Assembly: GCA_019828545.1 (NCBI GenBank)
Contig: JACVRA010000022.1
Coordinates: 62,001-126,000, forward strand
Length of the DNA: 64,000 nt
Direction: 5' to 3'
Source of the DNA: Paracamarosporium sp. OC-R06-R3
Taxonomy: Eukaryota > Ascomycota > Dothideomycetes > Pleosporales > Didymosphaeriaceae
Every line of letters begins with the position of its first letter. Position 1 is the stretch's first letter. Of the stretch, positions 22,945 to 31,644 are shown one piece after another. The notes under the pieces are model-generated. The model was not told the DNA's origin and ran no database searches. It saw only the letters and a list, made by a program, of their open reading frames with translations. The translations under genes were made by a program, and so were the position numbers.

Positions 22945-23994
22945 TCAAACCAAATGTGCGAAACTCGCTGCCGTATCAATGACACTCTTCTCATGCGCAA
23001 TATATCCACCCTCCAACAATTTAGCCCCCTTCCCCCCATCCACAAGGTGCACGTTCTCCGTGTCTAACACCTCATAACCCTCCGCATACCCCTCTCCCGG
23101 CGTACCCTCGACAATCCTCCCCCGAGCCTCAGGAAACGCCTTCCTCAAAACATCCGCAACCGACTGCGCCGTCGCGAAAGCCGCCGAACTAATGTACCGC
23201 TCTCCATCCGTTTCCTTGGGATGAGAAATAGCATACTCGGCCTGAGCCGCTACATCGCGGACGTCTACGACGTGGCCTAGACCAGCCGTCAATCCAGGAG
23301 GCGGGAACTCGCCGCCGGAGAAAATGTTCCAGATAGCGCTCGTTGTAGCGCCTATGTCTGCGGGCGTCTTGGGGGATACGAGAGAAGGCCCGATGACGAA
23401 GACGGGGGCAAGTGCTGTCTGGGTGAAGGCCGGCTTGGACGCATCGCGGAACGCCCAGAAGGCTTTTTCCGCAGCCACCTTGGAGGCGCTGTAGATTGCG
23501 AGGCCGGGCGTGGATTTCCCTTGGGCTGCGACGGCGGGCTCGGCCCAGTCGTTCCAGTCGGCTTCTGTGAAGGTGTAGGGTGCTGCCGCGGAGCTTCGGA
23601 TGGCGACGATGGACGACAGGAAGACGAAGGCTTTGAGTTGCGGGCCTGCGGTGAGGGCGCTGTCCAGGATCATCTTTGTGCCGTCGACGGCTGCTTTGAT
23701 GACGGGGTCTGGGTCGGTGAAGGAGAAGGACACGGGGGCCGCGAGGTGCGCGATGGCGGTTACGCCTTTTACCGCAGCGTCGAAGGCGCCTGGGACGGTG
23801 ATGTCGGGGACCTCGACGATGGAGAAGGCGCCGGATTGGGCGTACGGCTTTAGGGGGCCGTCTACGAGGGGCGTCGCGGATGAGGCTTTGCGGACTGTGC
23901 CTCGGACGTGGTACTCGTTGTCCAGCAGGTGCTTTGCTAGGACGGCGGCGACGAAGCCGTTTACGCCGGTAATCAGGACTGTGCCTTTTGACAT
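22945..23994 (-). CDS. Extended short-chain dehydrogenase/reductase (GRE2 / dihydroflavonol-reductase-like)
   Basis: A single-exon gene of 349 residues. The NADP-binding motif is 'TGVNGFVA' (residues 9-16). The catalytic Ser is in 'FLSSIV' (about 127-128), and the active-site Tyr-x3-Lys is 'YSASK' (Tyr168, Lys172). Length and layout match the extended SDRs that reduce aldehydes and ketones with NADPH, such as methylglyoxal/isovaleraldehyde reductase Gre2. The true substrate is unknown. It lies tail-to-tail with the cupin gene, 186 bp apart; a functional link is possible but not shown. Confidence 0.88.
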   Translation of the reverse strand: MSKGTVLITGVNGFVAAVLAKHLLDNEYHVRGTVRKASSATPLVDGPLKPYAQSGAFSIVEVPDITVPGAFDAAVKGVTAIAHLAAPVSFSFTDPDPVIKAAVDGTKMILDSALTAGPQLKAFVFLSSIVAIRSSAAAPYTFTEADWNDWAEPAVAAQGKSTPGLAIYSASKVAAEKAFWAFRDASKPAFTQTALAPVFVIGPSLVSPKTPADIGATTSAIWNIFSGGEFPPPGLTAGLGHVVDVRDVAAQAEYAISHPKETDGERYISSAAFATAQSVADVLRKAFPEARGRIVEGTPGEGYAEGYEVLDTENVHLVDGGKGAKLLEGGYIAHEKSVIDTAASFAHLV

Positions 23995-24645
23995 GGTGAG
24001 GGGGCAAGGTCGTAAGTGGAGAATAGGTCTGTCAAGGAATCTGCCAAAGACGAAGTATATCCAAGATCAAATTGAACCAAATCAAATCAAATATCTCTTT
24101 TACGCTCTCTTCAATTGAATCAATCTCTCTGCATACTGAACACACCACCGCGACCAAACCCCCCTCTTATACCTCCCTCCCTCCCCCAAGCCTACCCACT
24201 CCCCCTGACCCTCCCAAATGTTTACTCAACCTCCCACCCGCACCGCCCCCCCGCCTCCAAGTGCAAAACCACGCACACACCCAATCTCGCACCGCTACCA
24301 CAAGCCCGCTCACGACACCTGCCTCGGCATTCTACAGAAGTGCGCAGGCACGCTTGTGCGCTAGCCGGATCGGGTAAAGCTAGTCAGGTGGGTGTTGAGT
24401 AAACAGTGCGTGGCATGACGAAGCACACCAATTACACGAGTTATCAGTGTACGGATTCGTTAGGCGTTGTGAGATGATGGCGGACCTGGATCTGGATCTG
24501 TATCTGTATCGGGGGTGGGCGTGCTTGTGTTTGCGTCGGTTATGTGTTGTGCGAAGGAGGGGAGAGGGTCCGGTCGGGGGAATTCAAGGCTCCGTATGCA
24601 TGGATGATGGTTAGAAGAGGTGTGTGAGGATTTGAGTGCTGTGGA
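23995..24645. other. Intergenic region upstream of the SDR gene
   Basis: A CT-rich promoter-like stretch (24060-24300) next to the SDR start, then sequence with nothing recognisable up to the NLR relic. Confidence 0.45.
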
Positions 24646-25620
24646 TTATATGGCGTTGGCTTGTGGCGGTGTTGGAGTTGGGGGACTGGTTTCCCTTGTG
24701 GGAAATTTACTCGCTGAGAGCGAAGGAGGTGGGATTGTGTATGGCTTGGCTACGCGTCCGCTGGGTTCGTAATGTGGGACTGAGAGCCTGCCTCTGTTGC
24801 TGGCTAGGTGGCGTCCGTCTGACGAGATGTTAATAGTCTTGATTTCAGCAGGGTAATCCATGGCTACGATTGTTCCTTTAGTAGCGTCCTAGGGGATGGT
24901 TTTCTCGCTGTAGCATGCAGATGCGAGGACTTTGTCGTTTTGCGAAAAGGTGGCGGCGGCGATGTATCTAGCATGCCTGTTGAGCATCCGCTTGCAAGAA
25001 GCAATATAGGATCTCAGAGCCTGATGGTCATATTATCAGAGGTTGATGATATGTCGTGGTTGTCGCGGTCTGCCTTGCATTTTCAAGAAATCCCGAGAGC
25101 TCTGAATGCCGTTCCGCTGTATCCTAAGGGTAGTATTAGTCGAACTTACAAGAAAAAGACATCATGCATCTTACGAGGGTGAGAGACTATAACTCTCCGA
25201 GCTTGAACACAGTCGCGTGGGTTTCTCCGATCAAGTACATGGCTTCCAGCCAATGTAAGAAATGCTTTTTGAGAACAGCATGGATTGGACCGCCACTGTT
25301 TAGAACGTTGCCTTTTTTTAAGGTGTGTCGTCCTGCAGCACGGGAGATATATATTTGACCAATGTGTCTATAGCAAGAATGCGCCCAACGAGACCTAACA
25401 TCCTAGAGATCTTTTGATAGTAGAAATGTTTCCGTAGGCCGCATGGAATTTCCATCAACTTGAGGCAACGAAAAGCCAGGTGTTCATGCACCGCAGACTA
25501 ATTTATCCAACGTGGACTGTTTCCTTCCTTTGACAGGTCAACAAGGAAATCACGAAAAGAAAGATGAAGAAGTCTGAGGGGCTCATTTTCGTCAATCGGA
25601 ATGCTGAGCACGGAATTTCT
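24646..25620 (-). pseudogene. Decayed NACHT-WD40 NLR-type gene (C-terminal part)
   Basis: No long open frame exists, but reading the minus strand across stops and frameshifts recovers a fungal NACHT-WD40 protein in the correct order. At 25620-25370 it reads 'SVLSIPIDENEPLRLLHLSF' then 'RDFLVDLS', a TAG at 25500-25498, and 'VHEHLAFRCLKLMEIPCGLR'. At 25290-25187 it reads 'VLKKHFLHWLEAMYLIG', ending in TAG (25189-25187). About 25070-25030 a WD40 piece 'TSDNMTIRL' ends in a stop where WD40 has Trp. At 24990-24770 the next blade, 'AATFSQNDKVLASACYSEKT', meets TAG at 24891-24889, followed by 'AEIKTINISSDGRHLASNRG'. The NACHT domain itself and most WD40 blades are missing. Such proteins act in fungal non-self recognition. 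Confidence 0.72.
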
Positions 25621-25984
25621 GGGGTCATCCTATAATGGGATGTTGGAGAAAAGATAAGACGTAGAAAACTTCCGCTTTCGCTAGGTCATACTTCCTTTCA
25701 ATGACGAAGAGAGCCTCGCTTTTAAAGCCTGTATAAAGTAGCAAAATGATGTAGCAGTGCTACATGCAGAATGTAGAAGCCATGGAAATCAAATACTTTT
25801 ACCATTTACTCATCTTAAATCACGACTCCTATATCCAGAGCTTAAGCTATGCTTCCCACGAAAAAAGGCACAAAGGCAAACAGGCCTAGGTAGTTAACCT
25901 AGCTCCGCACACCGGCTTTCTGCTGCGTTATCAAAAGGAGGCCTAGTAAGAGTAGAGTCTATTCTACTAATGCTGTTGGCACAT

Positions 25985-26022
25985 CTCTGGCGCACACGAA
26001 TAAGTGGCAGACAGCACGGCCC
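25985..26022. repeat. Direct repeat, copy A (3' side of the kinase gene)
   Basis: Contains CTCTGGCGC followed by AGTGGCAGACAGC and ACGGCCC. It matches copy B at 28061-28096 with small indels. The two copies flank the FHA-kinase gene on both sides, in the same orientation, about 2.1 kb apart. Confidence 0.5.
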
Positions 26023-26185
26023 ACAAAGACCAGTAAGCCTTTCTGAACATTAATAATCATATACTAAAGGCAACCTGGAGGCATTATACTAAGTTTTCTT
26101 CTACTCAAGAGACTCCTGTAGAAGTCTACAGCTATGTGCGATTATTATGAAGTTAAAACTATTGAGTGATATCAGGAAATGAGAT

Positions 26186-27720
26186 CTAGGTAAAATGAGG
26201 TCGATCCCGCACCCCAGGAGCGCGTCGCATCCGATTTCGTGGAGTTGAACGCCCTTTCCCTTTGAAGAGCTTATCGAGCATGTCTGCCGCCGAGGCTCGG
26301 ACCTTGGGGTCGACAATCCCCATTTCTTGGATATCGCTGAAGCTAGTCACATTTGCAGCGTCCTGTACCGCCTTGATGCGCAAATCATACGTGTCGAGCC
26401 GCTTCTCCCGGAACCGATCCACGTTCAGTGTCATTGCTAACGTGACATACAGGGACCAAACATCTACCTTCGATGTTTGTTGGAGCTGTGAATAGAACTC
26501 GGGTGCCATGTATATCGGAGATCCGGAGTGCGTTCGGGCGTGATCAATGAGATTGCAAACGCCAAAGTCCGCAAGTTGAAAGGTATAGCCGCCACCTGAT
26601 AGAGATTGATAGAGGATATTCGCAGGCTTGACATCCCTATGGACAATACCCCTGAATGCAATGTAATCGAGTGCTTTGAGCATCTGGTGGAGAAGAGACG
26701 TGGCCAGGTTAGGCTCCTCTAGAAACAGGTCTTTCTTGATTAGGTCTTGAATGTTGCCCTCTCGAAGACCTGTAAAGATTTCAAAATGCGTTCCTTTAGA
26801 TTCTTGCGCCCCTATGTATTGTACGATATTTGGCTGATGGACATATCAGCTGATGCTTGACAAAACAAACCTGGAGCTCTGGAACTTACGTGAGACATAC
26901 GCTTCAGAGTCTCTACTTCCCGCTTCAACGTTGTGTGCTGATACAAATGGAGCCCGTGCTCGGGCATTTTCACCAGCTTGAGCGCCAAAAAATTGCCCGA
27001 ATCAATATCCACAGCTTTGAAGACCTCCCCAAATGAGCCCTTTCCAAGTTTATGTTTCTTATAGTACCTGATCGGCTTCACTGACTCTCGGTCGCCAGGG
27101 GTATGGTCAGCAAGAGTGTGGATCCGTGTGGCACGCTTGGAGGGTAAAACTGTCGGTATCTCGTCGTTGACGGTTCGGGCGAAACGAGGATGGTCCTCTC
27201 GATTAATAATCTGATCTTTGAAATCGGATGCACGCTCATGCCAATGTATGAGGAACTCGAAAAGGTTGCACCTAGTGCCGCCGAATCCGAATTGGGTGTT
27301 GATGTTTCTGGTCACGACAATTTGGCGGCCGGGACGGCCCAGCTCAAACGGCAGAGCGTTTGGACCGAAAGTCTGAGTCGACCGGGAGCTCGACCTATCG
27401 TAGAGCAAGATCTCCTTCGTGTCCTGATGGATCTCGAAAGAACACTGGATCCGGGAGACGGTTGAACCCTCGACAGTGATGTCGCCGGTGCGTCCAATAG
27501 TTGCAAGGGTATGGCTCGACTTTGACCCAATTTGGGTGACAATGTTGAGCCCCCGGGGTACATCTTTGGGATATATACGAGTTCTCGCACCAGGAACCAA
27601 CGAAACAAGATGACGATTATCCGGATGATCGACGATATCCTCAGCGGCTCGCTTGTTTAAAGGTACGAGCGAAAAGAGAGCAAGAGGGTTAGGCTGTGGA
27701 CGGGGTTGAGGATGGGACAT
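26186..27720 (-). CDS. FHA-domain serine/threonine protein kinase
   Basis: Two exons (27720-26890 and 26833-26186) joined across a 56-nt intron (GTAAGT..CAG) give 492 residues. An FHA phosphothreonine-binding domain (about 65-140; 'IGRTGDITVEGSTVSRIQCS') precedes a kinase domain. The kinase has glycine loop 'LGKGSFGEVF' (about 225-234), Lys248 in 'LALKLVK', 'HRDVKPANIL' (342-351), 'DFG' (366-368) and 'APE' (387-389), so the core residues are intact. In subdomain IX, 'DVWSLYVTLAM' has Tyr where most kinases have Gly. The domain order resembles Rad53/Chk2, but the sequence is not close enough to call it that. ATG 27720 is preferred; another in-frame ATG lies 45 nt upstream. It sits beside an NLR relic and between two direct repeats. 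Confidence 0.85.
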
Positions 27721-28060
27721 GATTTTTGTGGTCTGCCTACCAACAAGTAGTAGGAATGCTAACAAAGAAGAATTTCGAACAGAAGTGAACTTTGCTCATG
27801 TGTGTACCGACGTACGGCTGGATTTGGGTTTGACTAAATTGTAGTGAATGGTCCTAGAAGGAGAGAGAGAGGCAGGTTGACCTCCGCCTCGTACCCTACT
27901 ATATGATTAGCTAAGTGGTATCAGCCGCAGGGGCAGAAGGACGGAATATCTGCAGCATGGCTTTCGCAAATACGAAGTAGGGCACGGCGGTGGCAAGGGT
28001 TGTAGGGATCGATTGGCTATGAGTCGGCCTGTTTCGGAAACTGGGACAGTCCAGGCAGCC

Positions 28061-28096
28061 CTCTGGCGCGGGAAAGTGGCAGACAGCGCACGGCCC
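28061..28096. repeat. Direct repeat, copy B (5' side of the kinase gene)
   Basis: CTCTGGCGC followed by AGTGGCAGACAGC and GCACGGCCC, matching copy A at 25985-26022. Just after it (28113-28136) lie three tandem copies of the 8-mer TCTCAGAC. Confidence 0.5.
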
Positions 28097-28262
28097 TCGC
28101 TGCCATGTAGGCTCTCAGACTCTCAGACTCTCAGACATCAACCAAGTGCTGAAGGCAGCGTTAAAACTTGACATAAAGTTTTCTTCTTCTTGAAGTACTT
28201 CTCTTTATATGTTTAATAGAAAGTTAGAATTCCAAGATAATATTGAGAAGTGCAGTTCTACA

Positions 28263-28392
28263 GGGCCTTGTCTGTCACTCAGTGAAAGGCGCTCGGGCCT
28301 TGTTCTGTCACTCAGTGAAAGGCGCTCGGGCCTTGTTCTGTCACTCAGTGAAAGGCGCTCGGGCCTTGTCTGTCACTCAGTGAAAGGCGCTC
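28263..28392 (+). repeat. Tandem repeat of four 32/33-bp units
   Basis: Units at 28263-28294, 28295-28327, 28328-28360 and 28361-28392 are identical except for one T: lengths 32, 33, 33, 32. Each carries the interrupted palindrome TCACT-C-AGTGA. The array ends 136 bp upstream of the start codon at 28529. High identity between units implies recent expansion. Confidence 0.9.
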
Positions 28393-28528
28393 AGCTGAGC
28401 CAGCCTTCTCCAAAGGTGACGCATGGGCTATTAAGTGCGCGGCCGTCGCTCTTTCTTCCTGTATACCAATCTTTAGCCACTTCCGCTGTATCCTTCCACC
28501 TATCTGTCCACTTCCTACCGTCATAGCT

Positions 28529-30196
28529 ATGTTCTCTTTTGACTACCGTCGACGCGGAAGCTTTGACGGTGTTATAGAGGCACTTCAACAGTTGGTGGAA
28601 GATCCAAGGCGGCTTAGCCTTGAGAGAGCGCGGCGTTACGATGATTCTCTACCGTCCTACTCATCGTCAGGTGAGACGACGCAGCCTCCAAGCCCTTCCG
28701 ACGATCCCAATGCTGAAGAGGTGGCGCTTCAAGCCCGGAATAGCGCCATGCTCCAGTCAATGCCGTCCAGCCAGTTCGAACGCCAGACGTTCAGAGAAAG
28801 AGAACGGATCATATACCAGCGCGGGGAAGAACGCTACGGACGGAGGCAGACGCTACCGTACGATGAAACGGCCGACTTCCTAGCGAACGCCGAGAACAAC
28901 GTCCGGGCCCGTTGGGTAGAACAGGGTATTTGGAAGGAGGAATGGGGGCCGGCCTGGCCGAAGCGGGCCAAAGTATCCGACAACTGTTGGTATTTTTCAC
29001 GCGAAAATACAGGAGGACCCAACCCTTTCGGCCGCTGGCTCCATGAAAAGAGGCCCTATCCTAAGCTGCCATCTCCTGAACCAGCACCCGAGCTGGAGGC
29101 CAAGCCAACCCGAAATATCTTCGTTGGATGGGGACGAGCAGAATCGAATACTACCACAGAAGAACCAGGACATGCTTCTGCACCAGGTGTCGCTAAGGCG
29201 TCAGCAGCTACATCTGAACGCGATACTTCAGCTTCTCGCCCCTACCAGCAGTTTCTCTTCCAAGTATCCAAGGAGCGCGAATGGATAAGAGACGAGCTTC
29301 AGCTCAAACGTTCTGCTGGAACGATTGACATCGATGCCATGGCCTATGAAAGCACCAAGAAGAACTGGATCAACGACAAGATTTGGAATCCCACATGGGG
29401 CGAACTGCCCGGGACGACCTGGATACACGAGGACCTTGAGGACGAGGACGAACGCCAAACGTCTAAACCGCAGCCTAATATAGTCAGCAATGACGAACAA
29501 CAACCCCGCCTTCCTAGCCCTAGGTCTATTAACTCGGAACCAACGCCAGACGTCCACAACGATGGTACAAACAGCAACAATTTGTCTACGGTTCCTGAAG
29601 AGGTTGATGCCCCTAGTAGAGCGACCGCTAGAGCGGGTGGTAAGAGGAAGAAGACGAAAGGTACCCCCCGTCTGTCTACCGTGAAAGAGAGCCCGCGCTT
29701 AGCAGAAGAGTCGGCAACCCGAGTCCTTCGGAGTGTGCGTTCATCAAAAGTGATGAAACCGAGCGAATCGAGATCTAGCACTCGTCTTCGAAAACAGGAT
29801 TACCGCATGTTTGGGTCCGGTGAAACATGGCAAAACAGCACACCAAGGGGCGATGATACGATTTTGGCACATGGGAACGAGCAATCTTCCACTAAAAGGT
29901 CTATCCGAACCAGTAGGCATTCTTCTTCTGGGCTAGCGGAATTAGGGATGTCGAAACCGAAGAGTAAGATAGAACACCAACGGCAGCCAAATGCTCGCAC
30001 CAAGAGTGCCACTTTACAATCGTTGTCGACCGGAGCGCTCAAAAATACCAGACGACGACGTCCTGCGGTCGAGGATCAGCCGGTTGCAAGTAAGGTACTC
30101 CGGAGAAGCAAGCGTATAGCTGCGCAGATGCGGAATACCCCAGTTGAGCGCGAGCGTAAGACGATAACACCCTCAACCGGTGAGTCCAAAGGATGA
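28529..30196 (+). CDS. Fungal protein of unknown function with W-x4-IW repeats, 555 aa
   Basis: A single-exon gene encoding 555 residues. Two related motifs occur: 'RWVEQGIWKEEWGPAWP' (about residue 125) and 'NWINDKIWNPTWGELPG' followed by 'TWIHED' (about residue 279). I recognise this tryptophan-rich W-x4-IW-x4-W pattern from unannotated fungal proteins but know no function for it. The second half is Ser/Arg/Lys-rich and probably disordered, with basic clusters ('KRKKTKGT', 'RRRRP') that could be nuclear signals. There is no membrane segment or signal peptide. The start at 28529 is the first ATG after the tandem repeat. The real extent is uncertain only at the N-terminus. Confidence 0.75.
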   Translation: MFSFDYRRRGSFDGVIEALQQLVEDPRRLSLERARRYDDSLPSYSSSGETTQPPSPSDDPNAEEVALQARNSAMLQSMPSSQFERQTFRERERIIYQRGEERYGRRQTLPYDETADFLANAENNVRARWVEQGIWKEEWGPAWPKRAKVSDNCWYFSRENTGGPNPFGRWLHEKRPYPKLPSPEPAPELEAKPTRNIFVGWGRAESNTTTEEPGHASAPGVAKASAATSERDTSASRPYQQFLFQVSKEREWIRDELQLKRSAGTIDIDAMAYESTKKNWINDKIWNPTWGELPGTTWIHEDLEDEDERQTSKPQPNIVSNDEQQPRLPSPRSINSEPTPDVHNDGTNSNNLSTVPEEVDAPSRATARAGGKRKKTKGTPRLSTVKESPRLAEESATRVLRSVRSSKVMKPSESRSSTRLRKQDYRMFGSGETWQNSTPRGDDTILAHGNEQSSTKRSIRTSRHSSSGLAELGMSKPKSKIEHQRQPNARTKSATLQSLSTGALKNTRRRRPAVEDQPVASKVLRRSKRIAAQMRNTPVERERKTITPSTGESKG

Positions 30197-30629
30197 TCAC
30201 GGTCAACACCATACGGCACATCTACCCCAGCAGACAGTAATCGGATAAGAAAACGGTAACGAAGCTTTCTTCTGCGTTTTCCGAACCTTCCACTTGAGCT
30301 CTAATGCTGTTGGGCATAACGGAGTATGAATTCGCTCATTCATATTCGATTCATTCGCAGATTCGTCAGGTAATTTGAGGAATGTTGAGCATTTAGTTCT
30401 TACGCGTGCGGTATTTGCGTGGGCATGTGTTGGGTGTACAAGGGATGTCAGGCAGAGGACGGATGGTGAAAGGTATGAATGAAGTTGGAGGCGTGATGGT
30501 ATTTATGCGAGTTTTGCTGTTTTGTCAGCGATATGCCTGTAACATCAGCTGCGCTCGACTCATCTCCATACGGGTTGTCAAAGACCCCTCACTTCTGGCG
30601 GCCGATGCACTCACTTTTGCAGGGAGTTG

Positions 30630-30884
30630 TCGGTTGGAGTAAGATTTCCAGATATAGCATGTATCGACCTAGAAGTATTTTAATTTGTCCCGCTGTGCCT
30701 GCCGGCTGCAGAATGTAAGTTCGCGCCATCCATACTTATCTTGGTCTCTGCCCTCCTCCAGATCGCGGTATGTAACTTCCTCTTTGTCAACGCCCCATAC
30801 GTGAGAAAGAATAGCATACGGTGGAATATCATCTATGTACTCGACTAGACTGAATCCATCAGCTGTAATCTCTAAGAGTCTCAT
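30630..30884 (-). pseudogene. Truncated HET (heterokaryon incompatibility) domain
   Basis: From ATG 30884 the frame reads 'MRLLEITADGFSLVEY', 'PPYAILSHVWG', 'EEVTYRDLEEGR', 'FCSRQAQRDKLKYF', which is the N-terminal HET-domain block, and stops at TAG 30671-30669. In intact HET proteins this position is Trp, followed by V-D-T-C-C. Here the frame continues past the stop as 'VDTCY', then loses similarity. TGG-to-TAG and TGT-to-TAT are both C-to-T at CpA on the other strand. No further HET sequence was found downstream, so the gene is both interrupted and truncated. HET proteins trigger cell death on non-self fusion. Confidence 0.75.
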
Positions 30885-31644
30885 TGGTGTGACATGTCCA
30901 GTTGTTTGGTGGTGCTGATGATAGCGAACTCGGACGAAGGGGTCAAGTATGAAAAGGATGATAGATTCGAAACAATGGATTTGTTTTTACCATATAATTG
31001 AGTAAGGTTCTTTTTGTGGAAGATGTGCTTTTGCAACTGTAGCTGAAAGGAGGACAGTCTCACATGGTCATACGCCTCGGTGGAACGTTGGAAGACCTAA
31101 GGTTTGGTTGTGTATGACCTGAGGTATGTCAGGCTGACTTTCTGTAATGGAAAATTGCATTTTGTTTGATCAAATATCTAATCTTAAGTAGAAAGGGAGG
31201 AGAACGTTTTGCTTATTGAAGATTCGGAGGTTTTAGAATAACGAATTGTAACTAGTCTCAAGACCGCATGGCAACGAGATAATCATCTTTCAAAGGAGAA
31301 GTAGTGCCCCGGAGTTGCTCTCAATGTACAAATCCAGCAGAGCACGAAAACTGTATTACTTTCAGCGTTTCCATAACCCAAAAGAACTGGAACTAGCCAA
31401 TATGTGTAGAGGTACCACAACAGCGAGATGGTGAATTGTTCATCACGAAACATCTCAGTGACATTGAAGACTAGTATATCATGAAGTACTTGATTAATAT
31501 GCGCATATTTCTACATGTATTTACACAAATCTAGAACCCATCTACATCTTCCTCTTCTATACCCCTCATTCCTCATCGTACAGTGCGGCACTTAGTACTT
31601 TTGACCTTTGTCCCTTTCCCGTTTTATATCGTACACTTTTTACA
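30885..31644. other. Intergenic AT-rich region
   Basis: Upstream of the HET fragment; AT-rich, with nothing recognisable. It ends at the 3' end of the LETM1-like gene. Confidence 0.45.

Noticed and set aside
23189..24007. 272-codon minus-strand frame, Arg-rich
   Set aside because: Same strand as the SDR gene but frameshifted; no features.
28263..28392. CRISPR-like array
   Set aside because: The repeats are contiguous, with no spacers, and the genome is eukaryotic; it is a tandem repeat.
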